This document shows positions 38,482 to 47,605 of a stretch of 64,000 nucleotides of DNA, one piece after another. A program made the position numbers and the translations under genes. The DNA is from Neobacillus pocheonensis (GTDB taxonomy: Bacteria > Bacillota > Bacilli > Bacillales > Cytobacillaceae), in the NCBI GenBank assembly GCA_023702235.1, contig JAMQCR010000001.1:3100001-3164000 (forward strand), in the 5' to 3' direction. Within the stretch, counting starts at the first letter, position 1, and every line of letters starts with the position of its first letter. The notes below the pieces were generated by a model. It was not told the origin of the DNA. It ran no database searches and worked only from the letters and a program-made list of their open reading frames with translations.

Positions 38482-41073
38482 TTATTGTATTCTTAACTTT
38501 ACCTCGTTACTTTCTGTTGTTATTTCCACTTTTGAATGATCCCGCACGTTCCCAGCAATCATTTCCCGGCCAGTTTTGTTTCAATATTTCTTTGTATATA
38601 CCGTTTCAATGGCCTTGCGCCATAAAGTGGGTCAAAGCCGTTCACCGCGATATATTCCTTTGCCTCTTCCGTAATAGAAATTTCAATATGTTGTTCCATT
38701 AATCTAATCTGTAATTCATTCAGCATTTTCACAACAATTGTCTCTATTTCTCGAAGCGATAAAGGCTTAAACAGGATTGTTTCATCAATCCTGTTTAAAA
38801 ATTCAGGGCGGAAATGCGCTTTTAATTGATTTAAAACCATATTTCTTGTGTTCTCATTAATCTCAATTTCATTTTCACTTCTCTCAAGTAAGAATTGGGA
38901 CCCTATATTAGATGTCATGATGATGACAGTGTTTTTAAAGTTCACTACTCTTCCTTGAGAATCAGTTATTCTTCCATCATCAAGCGCTTGTAATAATATA
39001 TTAAATACGTCAGGATGTGCCTTTTCAATTTCATCCATCAAAATAACAGAATAAGGTTTCCTTCTAACAGCTTCAGTAAGTTGTCCACCTTCTTCATATC
39101 CAACATACCCAGGTGGAGCTCCAATCAAGCGAGAAACGGAATGTTTTTCCATATACTCAGACATATCAAGCCTAATCATTTGCTCTTCACTATCGAATAA
39201 AGACGCTGCTAACCTTTGCCAGTTCAGTCTTACCAACGCCTGTTGGTCCTAAAAATAAAAATGAGCCGATTGGTCTATTCGGGTCTTTAATCCCTGCCCG
39301 TGCCCTTAAGACAGCATCTACTACCAATTGGACCGCCTCATTTTGACCGATTACACGTTCATGTAAAAGCACATCCAATCTTAAAAGCTTTTCTCTTTCC
39401 CCTTCAACAAGTTTAGAAAGGGGGATTCCGGTCCATCGTGATACGATGCTAGATATTTCTTCACCCGTTACTTCCTCTCGAAGTAAACGCTCACCCTTAG
39501 CTGTTGCTGTTTCCAACTCTTTTAGTTCTTTTTCTACTAATGGAATTTGGCCATGCCTAAGCTCAGCTGCACGATTTAAATCGTACTTATCTTCAGCCTT
39601 TTGCAATTCCCATCGTAGTTTTTCAAGCTGTTCTCTTTTTTCCTGCAACTTTTGAATGCTTTGCTTCTCTTGTAGCCATCTCGCTTTCATTCCATTTGCT
39701 ATCTCTTTTAAATCAGCTAGTTCTTTTAGGAGTGCCTCAAGCCTTTGTTTGCTTCCTTCATCCTGCTCTTTTCTTAATGCTGCTTCCTCTATTTCAAGTT
39801 GCATGACTCTTCGTGTTACCTCATCCAACTCAGTCGGCATGGAATCAATTTCTGTGCGAACAAGGGCACATGCTTCATCAACTAAATCAATTGCTTTGTC
39901 AGGTAGGAATCGGTCGGTAATATATCGATCTGAAAGTGTAGCAGCCGCAACAAGGGCGTGGTCATGGATTTTTACACCGTGATGCACTTCAAATCGTTCT
40001 TTTAAGCCACGTAAAATCGAAATCGTGTCTTCGACATCCGGCTCCTGAACAAGTACCTGCTGAAACCTGCGTTCAAGTGCTGGATCTTTTTCTATATACT
40101 TTCGGTGTTCATCAAGGGTTGTCGCCCCTATGCAATGCAGCTCCCCTCTTGCTAGCATCGGCTTTAACATATTGCCAGCATCCATCGCACCTTCTGTTTT
40201 ACCAGCACCTACAATGGTATGAAGTTCATCGATAAACAGCAAAATTCTACCTTCACTTTTTCTAACATCATTTAAGACCGCTTTTAATCTTTCTTCAAAC
40301 TCACCCCTGAATTTTGCCCCGGCTATTAATGCACTCATGTCCAATGAGAAAATAGTCTTATCTTTTAAGCCTTCCGGTACATCCTTTCGCACTATTCTCC
40401 CGGCAAGACCTTCAACGATAGCTGTTTTTCCTACACCAGGTTCCCCGATTAGAACAGGATTGTTTTTTGTTTTTCTAGATAAAATTCGAATCACATGTCG
40501 AATTTCAGCATCCCTTCCAATTACCGGATCCATTTTCCCCGCTATTACTTCAGCTACCAAATCCCTGCCGTATTTTTTTAGTGCATCATAAACAGCCTCG
40601 GGATTTTGTGATGTCACTCTCTGGTTCCCCCTTATTTCTTTGATCGCTTGCATGATATTCTCAGGTGTCTTTCGGTATGACTGTATTATCTTTTTCATTT
40701 CTGAATCATTTGAATAGGCGGCTGCTAGCAGCACATGTTCAATGGATAAAAATTCATCTGAAAACTTCAAAGCAAATTCTTCTGCGCTCAACAAAAGTCT
40801 TTGTAGCTTCGATGAGATATATAATTTTCCATACTCAACGCCGCTTCCAGTTATTTGTGGCTTTTTTGCTATTGCATCCAGATATGTTTTTTCAATATGG
40901 GAAGAAGGCAAACCTGCCTTTTCTAAAATCGCACTAACCAGGCTGTCTTCTTGGTCTAATAGCGATAAAAATAAATGGGGTTCATCAACCTCTTGATGAT
41001 TACTTTTTAATGCAATCTTTTGTGCATCCATGATCCCTTTTTGTAATCGTTCAGTCATTCGGTTTAAGTCCAT
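38482..41073 (-). CDS. clpB: Chaperone ClpB, two frameshifts
   Basis: Hexameric AAA+ disaggregase working with DnaK. Domains in order: N-terminal Clp_N (residues 1-145), first ATPase with GEPGVGKTA, coiled-coil middle domain (about 410-530, Glu/Lys/Leu-rich), second ATPase with GPTGVGKTE, and the C-terminal D2-small domain. The frame changes near 39226 (after TELAK; one base extra or two lost) and again at 38568 (CCC read as CC): corrected, the tail reads [19 protein letters not shown] and ends at 38482. The total is about 863 aa. The start [10 protein letters not shown] has AAGGAGTG eight bases upstream. B. subtilis 168 lacks clpB. A CtsR operator lies just upstream. Confidence 0.93.
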
Positions 41074-41089
41074 TTTTCCCACACTCCTT

Positions 41090-41106
41090 TTTGACCTTTT
41101 TTGACC
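41090..41106. promoter_or_regulatory. CtsR operator of clpB
   Basis: On the minus strand GGTCAAA AAA GGTCAAA, a perfect tandem heptad of the CtsR consensus, lying 17-33 bases upstream of the clpB start and just downstream of the -10. CtsR represses clp genes in the absence of heat stress. This places clpB in the class III heat-shock regulon. Confidence 0.93.
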
Positions 41107-41116
41107 TATTAATAAT

Positions 41117-41146
41117 ATTATAAACGATTCCTCGATTAAGTTACAA
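41117..41146 (-). promoter_or_regulatory. SigA promoter of clpB
   Basis: Minus-strand TTGTAA (41141-41146), 18-base spacer and TATAAT (41117-41122). Transcription would start near 41110, immediately before the CtsR operator. Confidence 0.8.
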
Positions 41147-41153
41147 ATGAGAA

Positions 41154-41180
41154 AAGTCACCCCGTATGGATGACTTTATC
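41154..41180 (-). terminator. yjzC terminator
   Basis: Ten-pair stem AAAGTCATCC / GGGTGACTTT on the minus strand with a short T run. It ends yjzC just before the clpB promoter. Confidence 0.65.
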
Positions 41181-41190
41181 TCATTAATAT

Positions 41191-41370
41191 TTATGGTTTT
41201 CGTTGATAAGTCCAGTGACGGTTATCATTTGATGTTTCAGGAAAAGCATCTCCCGCCTTTAATTTTATTTTCTTTGGATGTAAGACGTTATCTCCTGTTT
41301 CACCAATTTCAATATACACCCCGTTATTCGGAGCCTTTTGTCCTGATTTGAAGCGTCGGCTTTGTCCCAT
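41191..41370 (-). CDS. yjzC: YjzC family protein
   Basis: 59-aa basic protein of the YjzC family, unknown function. The sequence begins MGQSRRFKSGQKAPNNGVY and continues with IEIGETGDNV and KIKLKAGDAFPET, matching the family along its length. GGAGGAAAAGGA precedes ATG. It lies directly upstream of clpB on the same strand with its own hairpin between them. Confidence 0.85.
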   Translation of the reverse strand: MGQSRRFKSGQKAPNNGVYIEIGETGDNVLHPKKIKLKAGDAFPETSNDNRHWTYQRKP

Positions 41371-41607
41371 TCCTTTTCCTCCTTTTTATTTACCTTTTTA
41401 TTATTTCCTTTTCACGTTCGGTCATTAAAGGAATTTCCTGCAAGTTATCACTTTTTGACGATTGTATGAATTTATTCCACATTTATTGATAAATATTCTT
41501 CGTTAACAATATAATTATAGTAATATCTTGTTAATTATCGTTGACTGTCATCTATTTTTTAAATCTAAAAAGCGATTGATTTCGCCCCTTTAAAGGTGGT
41601 TATTACC

Positions 41608-42300
41608 ATGCAGTCAGTAGAAGAAATCCCCATTTCATTGACTCAATTATTTGATATGGCACATCATATTAAGAAAATCGAGAAAGGGACTTTTCTTTTT
41701 CAAGAAGGCTCAGTTGCTAATGAACTGTATATTATCAAAAGCGGGGTCCTTCAAATCAGTAAAAATATTCCTGATGGAAGAGAACTAACACTAAGAATGT
41801 GTTCTAAAGGTGACTTTATCGGGGAATTAAATTTATTTTCCCCATCGGAGCGATATTTATTAACTGCACGTGTTGTAGAAAGCGGTGAAGTGGGCGTTAT
41901 AATGAAAGATGCCCTGGAAGAAATGCTTTCGCAAAACCTTTCACTTTCGCTGGAATTCATGAAATGGATGAGTCAACAATTTCGTAAAACACAAACAAAG
42001 TTTCGTGACTTAGTTCTTCATGGGAAAAAAGGGGCCCTTTATTCCACCTTAATAAGAATTACAAACAGTTTTGGCATTAAAACCACTCAGGGAATATTGA
42101 TTGAATTACCATTAACGAATCAAGAATTAGCCAATTTTTGTGGTACATCCCGTGAAGTAGTAAACCGCTTATTAAGCGATTTACGAAAAGCTAATATCAT
42201 TTCTATCGATAAAGGTTCAATTATGATCCATGACCTTGAATATTTAAAAAGAGAAATTGATTGCGAAGATTGCCCGACAGAAATTTGTAAAATCGATTAA
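41608..42300 (+). CDS. fnr: Crp/Fnr-family oxygen-sensing regulator (Fnr), copy 1
   Basis: Dimeric transcription activator of anaerobic genes. The N-terminal cyclic-nucleotide-like beta-roll carries LFQEGSVANELYIIKSG. A dimer helix and a Crp-type HTH (TNQELANFCGTSREVVNRLLSDL) follow. The C-terminal CEDCPTEIC gives C-x2-C-x4-C, the arrangement that holds a [4Fe-4S] cluster in B. subtilis Fnr together with an Asp (FRDLVL). 230 aa. The start MQSVEE is chosen, as the earlier in-frame GTG overlaps AAAGGTGG. A second copy lies at 47606. Four Fnr-type boxes in this window could be targets. Confidence 0.93.
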   Translation: MQSVEEIPISLTQLFDMAHHIKKIEKGTFLFQEGSVANELYIIKSGVLQISKNIPDGRELTLRMCSKGDFIGELNLFSPSERYLLTARVVESGEVGVIMKDALEEMLSQNLSLSLEFMKWMSQQFRKTQTKFRDLVLHGKKGALYSTLIRITNSFGIKTTQGILIELPLTNQELANFCGTSREVVNRLLSDLRKANIISIDKGSIMIHDLEYLKREIDCEDCPTEICKID

Positions 42301-42307
42301 TATTTAG

Positions 42308-42453
42308 AAAAGCGCAAGCGCCCCGTTTAGCGACGTATGGACTGGAGCGACTCGACTGAGATAAAAGAAACACGGAGAGCGCAAGCGATTCGATGTTGAC
42401 TTATCGTAGGGAGGGGAGCGAAGTACACTAGTCGCTGGGCGCTGGAGCTGGGC
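42308..42453. repeat. GC-rich structured intergenic element
   Basis: About 145 bases with base composition unlike the AT-rich surroundings. It contains a ten-base direct repeat AGCGCAAGCG at 42311 and 42378, and complementary ends: AGCGCCC (42317-42323) with GGGCGCT (42437-42443) and AGCGAC (42329-42334) with GTCGCT (42431-42436). From general familiarity, sequences like this recur many times between genes in some Bacillaceae genomes. Mobile REP-like or MITE-like DNA or a structured RNA are both possible. No reading frame is seen. Confidence 0.6.
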
Positions 42454-42490
42454 AATTCTCAAAGATAAAAATTTATTCCTTCTCTTCTTT

Positions 42491-42524
42491 AAAAAAATCG
42501 GTCTTGAAAAAGACCGATTTTTTT
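42491..42524. terminator. Terminator between fnr and ywiC
   Basis: Eleven-pair perfect stem AAATCGGTCTT / AAGACCGATTT with a GAAA loop and A/T runs on both sides; the two genes converge on it. Confidence 0.92.
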
Positions 42525-43248
42525 ATCTTAGAATGATTACTTGTATAGCCATAATAATAAAGAAGATGGCGGAATTAACAATTTCGTAAATGCCAATTTT
42601 TTTAGGCGATAACGGCTTTCCATAAAATATGACAGCTCTCACTAAACTTGGGAGATAAGCAAGTGCAACAATCCAGAAACCAAGGATAAACCAAACAGCT
42701 AATAATAATACATGATAAGCCCAAGAAATCCATTTAAATTGAAGGTTCTTTTTTTCCCTTATCATCGTCTTAACGTAAAACGTACACCCTACAAAGAATA
42801 AAACGGATGCACAAAAAATTAGGATGGATTCAAATGTTATAGTCCCACGACTTAAATAACTGCTAGCTAAGCCAACGATTGAAAAGGCAAAAATGGCACT
42901 AAAATCATTCATTAATGCACGATCTTGATTTTTGGCAGTATAAAATGCATTGATAATAAAGAAAGGAACCATTAAAAGAGCAAAGTAAAAAATAGAAGGT
43001 CTTTCAAAAAGAGGGAACAGCAATAACAGCAATGCAGGTATAATATAGATTAACGTCCATTTTGTATAAAAAGAGATTCTTTTCCTTTTAAATAATAGGA
43101 GCATCGGATAAGTTGCCAAATACAATAACAGCCAGCCAACAAAAAATGGGATATCCCTCCATATAAAGCCCCCATCAATCACTCCAAGCCAAAAAGGGAT
43201 TATAGTCATTGCCCATGCACCGTGTTGTTTCGGTAGAAATAACTTCAT
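42523..43248 (-). CDS. ywiC: YwiC-like membrane protein
   Basis: Integral membrane protein of 241 aa with about eight helices, YwiC family. The conserved start MKLFLPKQHGAWAM and the KPLSPKKIGIYEI segment near the end are characteristic; the family is distantly related to UbiA-type prenyltransferases. In B. subtilis ywiC lies beside fnr and narK. AAGGAG eight bases before ATG sets the start; the upstream in-frame GTG overlaps it. An Fnr box with a correctly spaced -10 lies upstream, suggesting anaerobic induction. The role is unknown. Confidence 0.87.
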   Translation of the reverse strand: MKLFLPKQHGAWAMTIIPFWLGVIDGGFIWRDIPFFVGWLLLYLATYPMLLLFKRKRISFYTKWTLIYIIPALLLLLFPLFERPSIFYFALLMVPFFIINAFYTAKNQDRALMNDFSAIFAFSIVGLASSYLSRGTITFESILIFCASVLFFVGCTFYVKTMIREKKNLQFKWISWAYHVLLLAVWFILGFWIVALAYLPSLVRAVIFYGKPLSPKKIGIYEIVNSAIFFIIMAIQVIILR

Positions 43249-43277
43249 CACTTTCACTCCTTTATCTTGCTCCCCTT

Positions 43278-43320
43278 AATATAAGATAGCGACTCAGAAA
43301 AAAAAGTGAAACATATCACA
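43278..43320 (-). promoter_or_regulatory. Fnr-dependent promoter of ywiC
   Basis: Palindrome AGTGA-N6-TCACA (43305-43320; minus strand TGTGA-N6-TCACT) followed on the minus strand by TATATT at 43278-43283. The box centre lies 41.5 bases before the implied start site, the class II activator spacing. It matches the B. subtilis Fnr consensus. Confidence 0.85.
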
Positions 43321-43328
43321 TGTATTAA

Positions 43329-43359
43329 AATTAAAGAAGAAGGCCACAGCCTTCTTCTT
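43329..43359 (-). terminator. moeA-mobB terminator
   Basis: Eleven-pair perfect stem AAGAAGAAGGC / GCCTTCTTCTT with a four-base loop and a T-rich stretch on the minus strand, downstream of mobB. Confidence 0.8.
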
Positions 43360-43460
43360 AACCCTAATATGAACAAACATAATCCCCACTTTATATTCTA
43401 TCGAACGTGAATATTATTGCAGTGATAAAAGTAACAGATTTGACAATTTTATTAACGTTT

Positions 43461-44000
43461 TTAATCAATTTTATGAACTTCTTTCTTTATTGTTTGGACA
43501 GTCTGCACAATACCCATTTCATCTTCAATAGCATAGAATGGAATTTTCGTTTGCTCTTCAAGGAATCTCTTTATTTCATCATCCCAATATATAATCACCT
43601 TTACATTGTTCACCTTAGTTAATAACGAAAGGTCATTCGTTTCTCTTAACAACAAGAGCTTTGGGTATTTTTTTAGCTTAAAACCTTCAATTAAAATAAC
43701 ATCAGGATGAAAAGACTCCATTAACTTTATTTGTTCCTCTAGATCCCATACGGAGTTTTCAGCATGCAAAATCAGTCTCCCATCACCTTCAACTAAAGCT
43801 GCCTGTGCTCCGGCTACAAGATGTTTTGTTGAATCCTTTTGCTGGAAAACATCAGGCTTGCCGCCATGCCCGTGGTGTTTTATTGTAACTGATTTTAATC
43901 CGTGTTCTTTTAATGTTTGGATTAACTTCATAGTTACCGTGGTCTTCCCACTATTTTGATATCCTACCACCTGGAATATTACCGGTTTTACCAAATACAC
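43461..44000 (-). CDS. mobB: Molybdopterin-guanine dinucleotide biosynthesis protein MobB
   Basis: P-loop GTPase-like accessory protein for guanylation of the molybdenum cofactor. The segment VIFQVVGYQNSGKTTVTMKL holds the Walker A motif, followed by IKHHGHGG and DVILIEGFK (Walker B region). About 180 aa. As sequenced it continues in frame from MoeA without a stop; a GTG (MYLVKPVIF) or TTG two codons later could start it as a separate, overlapping gene. See moeA. A terminator follows 100 bases downstream. Confidence 0.85.
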   Translation of the reverse strand: MYLVKPVIFQVVGYQNSGKTTVTMKLIQTLKEHGLKSVTIKHHGHGGKPDVFQQKDSTKHLVAGAQAALVEGDGRLILHAENSVWDLEEQIKLMESFHPDVILIEGFKLKKYPKLLLLRETNDLSLLTKVNNVKVIIYWDDEIKRFLEEQTKIPFYAIEDEMGIVQTVQTIKKEVHKID

Positions 44001-45256
44001 ACAGCCAACCTGATCATCAAGCAACAGGACATCAACTTCGGTACCCGCTTCATACCCCCTGGTTCCTCCAGGGAGAATCATCAAAGAATTTGCCCCTGCC
44101 AGGCTCATAATAATATTCGATTTATCGAGTCCACTAGGTGTTGCCTTTAGTCTGCCACCCTCAATTGAAACTGTGCTCCTGACAAATCGTGTGAAAGGAT
44201 TCGCTTTTGGGAAATCTTCCTCAAGCAGAGCCTTTTCTTTTCGCAAGTGTGGTTTTTCGGAAAAAAGCATTCTTCGAATAATTGGGCGTGCAAACAGTTC
44301 AAAGCCGACATAACAGGCTGAGGGGTTGCCAGATAACCCGAATAAGAGTTTTCCATTGTACCGAGCGACTGTTGTAACACTTCCCGGCATCATGGCGACT
44401 TTATTGAATAAAACATCTGCACCGAGCTTTTCATAAATGGCTGGGAGATAATCAAAATCCCCAACCGAAACGCCACCAGTCGTAATCAATAAATCAACAT
44501 TATTTAATGCATTTTTCACTGCCTCAAAGCAAGTATCAAATTCATCTGGGAGCTTACCATAGTAATGAACGGCACCGCCTATTCTCTGAATTTGCGCAGC
44601 AATCATGTGGGAATTGCTGTTGCGAATTTTTCCTGGAACCAGGTTTTCATTTACTTCCAACAGTTCTGTTCCGGTGGCGAATAGCCCGATATGTGGCCTT
44701 TTGCAACTGGTACATCCTTATAACCAAACGTGGCCAAAATCGCTTGAATTCCAGGATTAATTAAAGCTCCTTTCTTCACTAGGAATTCGCCTTCTTTGGC
44801 GTCCTCTCCTCGAAATGAGACATTTTCTCCCTTTTTAAAGCTCCGTTTTATTGTCATATATGGGATGTCATTCTTTTCATGTGATTGCGCTACTTCAAAC
44901 ATGACTACGGCATCTGTCCCCTCAGGCATCATAGCCCCTGTCATAATTCTAACAGCTTGTCTCTGACCAACTATTCTTTTAGAAACCATACCTGCCCCAA
45001 TATGATCGATCACTTCAAATTCAATTGGATTATTTATTGATGCTTCCAATGTATCAATGGACCTAACGGCGAATCCATCATATGGTGCACGGTCAAAATG
45101 CGGCACGTCGTTAGTTGCCACTAAATCTGCCGATAAGAATCGGCCATAGCCGTTTTCTATCGAGACATATTCAGTTGTTCCGTTCAATTGGCATTCCATT
45201 ATTTTTATGACTGCTTCCCCTATTGGAATGGGTTGTCTTCGTTCAAACAAATTCAT
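43988..45256 (-). CDS. moeA: Molybdopterin molybdenumtransferase MoeA, frameshifted
   Basis: Inserts molybdate into adenylated molybdopterin. Visible: FDRAPYDGFAVRS (domain III), RIMTGAMMPEGTDAVV, the TTGGVSVGDFDYLP active-site loop, GLSGNPSACYVGFELF, and a C-terminal beta domain to LPGGTRGYEAG. The frame breaks at 44699-44702, where AAAA should be AAAAA, giving VAKRPHIGLFATGTELLEV. The 3' end is unclear: in the present reading MoeA runs straight into MobB, whereas one extra G just before would give DDQGWLCVFGKTG with a stop at 43951. CAGGAG precedes ATG. First gene of the moeA-mobB pair. Confidence 0.88.
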
Positions 45257-45398
45257 CGGCTCCTGTCTACGAACTCAAATATTCCACTCACTTCACCATT
45301 TTCATTATAAGCCTATCGAAAACTCGCTACCATATCAACTATCACAATGTGAAGGAAAGATGTCTTTTTTTTTAAATAGAGATAAATCATATTGCATG

Positions 45399-45441
45399 TG
45401 TGATGCAGGTCACCCAGAAATATTCTAAATTCAATTATGCT
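45399..45441 (+). promoter_or_regulatory. Fnr-dependent promoter of scdA
   Basis: TGTGA-TGCAGG-TCACC at 45399-45414, then TATGCT at 45436-45441. The box centre to the implied start (45448) is 41.5 bases, as in class II Fnr activation. The gene start is 42 bases further on. Confidence 0.85.
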
Positions 45442-45489
45442 TATCTCATGAAAGAAATTACCTTTATGATTTTTTAGGAGGATTCCATT

Positions 45490-46188
45490 ATGCCAATTAC
45501 ATTTTCATCAGATACACTAGTAAAAGATATTGTTAACGAATTACCAAAAACAAGTGACGTTTTTAAAAAGAACCGAATCGATTTTTGCTGTGGCGGAAAT
45601 ATTCCGTTATCACTTGCTGCCAGCCAAAACGGTCTTAATATGGATTCATTATTAGAAGAACTTAAAGTGATTGCTGACAAAAGCGAGTCAGCTGAAACTG
45701 ATTTAGCTGTTTGGACTAATTCTGATTCAAATACGATTATTGATCATGTCATTAACCAATACCATCGTACAACGGAAGAAGAACTATCACTGCTTAGCCC
45801 ATATGTAACAAAAGTATCCCGTGTCCATGGTGACAACCATCCAGAATTATTAAAAGTATATGAACTTTTCTATGAATTTAAAAAAGAAATGGTCGAACAT
45901 ATGTCTAAAGAAGAAGCAGTCGTATTCCCTTTAATCCGCCAACTTGCTGACAATACAATTAATAACCGTGAAGAGGCAATTGCAATGATTGTGGAGCTTG
46001 AAAAAGAGCATGATCATGCAGGAGAGATTTTAAGAGAAATCCGTGCGGTTACCTCTGATTTTACTCTCCCGTTAGATGTTTGCGGTACATACCGTTTAGT
46101 ATACAAACGCTTAGAAGAGCTAGAGGGATTAACCTTTATGCATGTACATCTTGAAAATAATATTTTGTTCCCAAGATATCTAGGATAG
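45490..46188 (+). CDS. scdA: Iron-sulfur cluster repair di-iron protein ScdA (RIC)
   Basis: Di-iron hemerythrin-like protein that repairs Fe-S clusters after nitrosative or oxidative damage. The N-terminal ScdA_N domain (residues 1-60) holds the RIDFCCGGN motif. The C-terminal hemerythrin-like domain supplies His/Glu ligands (DHVINQYHRTTEEE, HGDNHPE, EMVEHMSKEE, EKEHDHAGE, MHVHLENN). 232 aa, normal. TTAGGAGGA precedes ATG. An Fnr-type promoter suggests induction with anaerobic respiration, matching protection from NO. Divergent from moeA. Confidence 0.95.
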   Translation: MPITFSSDTLVKDIVNELPKTSDVFKKNRIDFCCGGNIPLSLAASQNGLNMDSLLEELKVIADKSESAETDLAVWTNSDSNTIIDHVINQYHRTTEEELSLLSPYVTKVSRVHGDNHPELLKVYELFYEFKKEMVEHMSKEEAVVFPLIRQLADNTINNREEAIAMIVELEKEHDHAGEILREIRAVTSDFTLPLDVCGTYRLVYKRLEELEGLTFMHVHLENNILFPRYLG

Positions 46189-46223
46189 AGAAAAAGAGGA
46201 TGACTAAGTCATCCTCTTTTTCT
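46189..46223. terminator. Terminator between scdA and moaA
   Basis: Stem AAAAAGAGGATGAC / GTCATCCTCTTTTT with a three-base loop; shared by convergent genes. Confidence 0.88.
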
Positions 46224-47239
46224 AACCACCAATATAGGACATCTCGATTTTTTTTCGGCTTCTGTTTGTTTCAGCTGTCCTTTCATCTGAATACCTGTCA
46301 TCTCTTCCGTTCCATATTTCGGCTATTCGGTTGCTTAATTCTTCATCCGTCGCACCATTTCTCATGAAATTTCGAATATCATGACCATTCCCATTAAATA
46401 AACAAGTAAAAATCTGTCCATTTGCTGACAAGCGTGAGCGCGTGCAACTACTACAGAACGATTCTGATACAGATGTGATAAATCCTACTTTAACGTCAGT
46501 TTCTTTATAACGATAAAGCTTTGCCACTTCACCGAAATAGTGGGGATCTACTGGCTCAAGTTCAAAATGTTCTTTTAACATCTCAAAAATTTGCTTTTTA
46601 GAAATGACATCATCCATTTTCCAGCCATTTGTCGAGCCAACGTCCATAAACTCAATATAGCGAAGCTCCAGACCATTCTTTTTACAGTAATCTGCCATGG
46701 GAATTATTTCTGTATCATTTAGGCCTTTTCTTTACGACCATATTAAGTTTCACTCCAAGACCTGCTTGTTTGGCCGCTTCAATTCCTTCGAGAACAGGTT
46801 TAACTCCGATCCCACGTCCATTTATTTTTCCGAATAGCTCATCATTTAAGCTATCAAGGCTGACATTGACACGCTTTAGACCGGCTTCCTTTAATTTCAA
46901 TGCCAACTTCGGAAGCAGGACCCCATTCGTTGTTAATCCAATATCTATCAGCCCTTCTATCGTTGAAAGCTTTTTTACAAGTGTAGGTAAATCTCTTCGA
47001 AGAAGTGGCTCTCCTCCTGTAAGTCGAATTTTCTCGACACCAAGATTCACAAAAATTCTGGCTAATCGCTCAATTTCTTCATAACTAAGTAAGGCTGACT
47101 TTGTCAAGAACACAAAGTCAGGTCCAAATTTATCTGCAGGCATGCAATATTGACAGCGAAAATTACAGCGATCAATCACTGAAATACGCAAATCATGTAA
47201 AGGTCTATTTAATGTATCTTTAATAATGGTTTTATCCAA
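46222..47239 (-). CDS. moaA: GTP 3',8-cyclase MoaA, frameshifted
   Basis: Radical SAM enzyme that begins molybdopterin synthesis from GTP. The N-terminal cluster CNFRCQYC (Cys25, 29, 32) binds SAM's [4Fe-4S]; the C-terminal cluster is [29 protein letters not shown] is the GGE motif. The frame breaks at 46726-46729, where AAAA should be AAA; corrected, [20 protein letters not shown]. Normal length of about 338 aa. TTG ([14 protein letters not shown]) with GGAG nine bases upstream is the preferred start; ATG at 47254 is possible but lacks a ribosome site. A complete MoaC/MoaD/MoaE/MogA set is not in this window. Confidence 0.9.
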
Positions 47240-47605
47240 TATATTCAACTCCATTATTTTAAAAAAACTTATTTTTTTTAAGTGTACCAAGTTTACCTTA
47301 AAAAGGCTGTTATTTAATTCACATTACGAACACTTCTTACCATAATACTTATCTTAACAAATGATTTATTATGAACAAATAATTGTTTTGGAAAAAGTTT
47401 TTCCCCTTCCTTATTCATTTAAGCTTTTAATCCATCAACATCCTGAATGATTGAAAATTTCCAATAAAAAACAAAATAAGTTTTCACTATATTGTCATTG
47501 TTTACTTCTCATTATTGGCTTAACCTACGTTAAAATGTTATTAACCAAACTAAAGTGAACGTTTAAGACTTATTTATAATTCCGAATTCGAGGTGGAAGT
47601 AAATA
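47240..47605. other. Intergenic region between moaA and the second fnr
   Basis: 366 bases holding the divergent promoters of moaA and fnr copy 2. A TATAAT at 47575-47580 is a likely -10 for the + strand gene. A 15-base palindrome GGAAAAAGTTTTTCC lies near 47390-47404. No good TGTGA-N6-TCACA box was found here. No gene is seen. Confidence 0.5.

Noticed and set aside
45345..45360. TATCACAATGTGAAG upstream of moeA
   Set aside because: The half sites are in the wrong orientation and spacing for Fnr or Crp boxes.
47390..47404. Palindrome GGAAAAAGTTTTTCC upstream of moaA and fnr
   Set aside because: Too low in complexity to assign to a regulator; could be chance in AT-rich DNA.
47538..47560. Possible Fnr box before the second fnr gene
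   Set aside because: Only a TGA/AGTGA-like half site is present; the position predicted from the TATAAT at 47575 has no TGTGA-N6-TCACA match.
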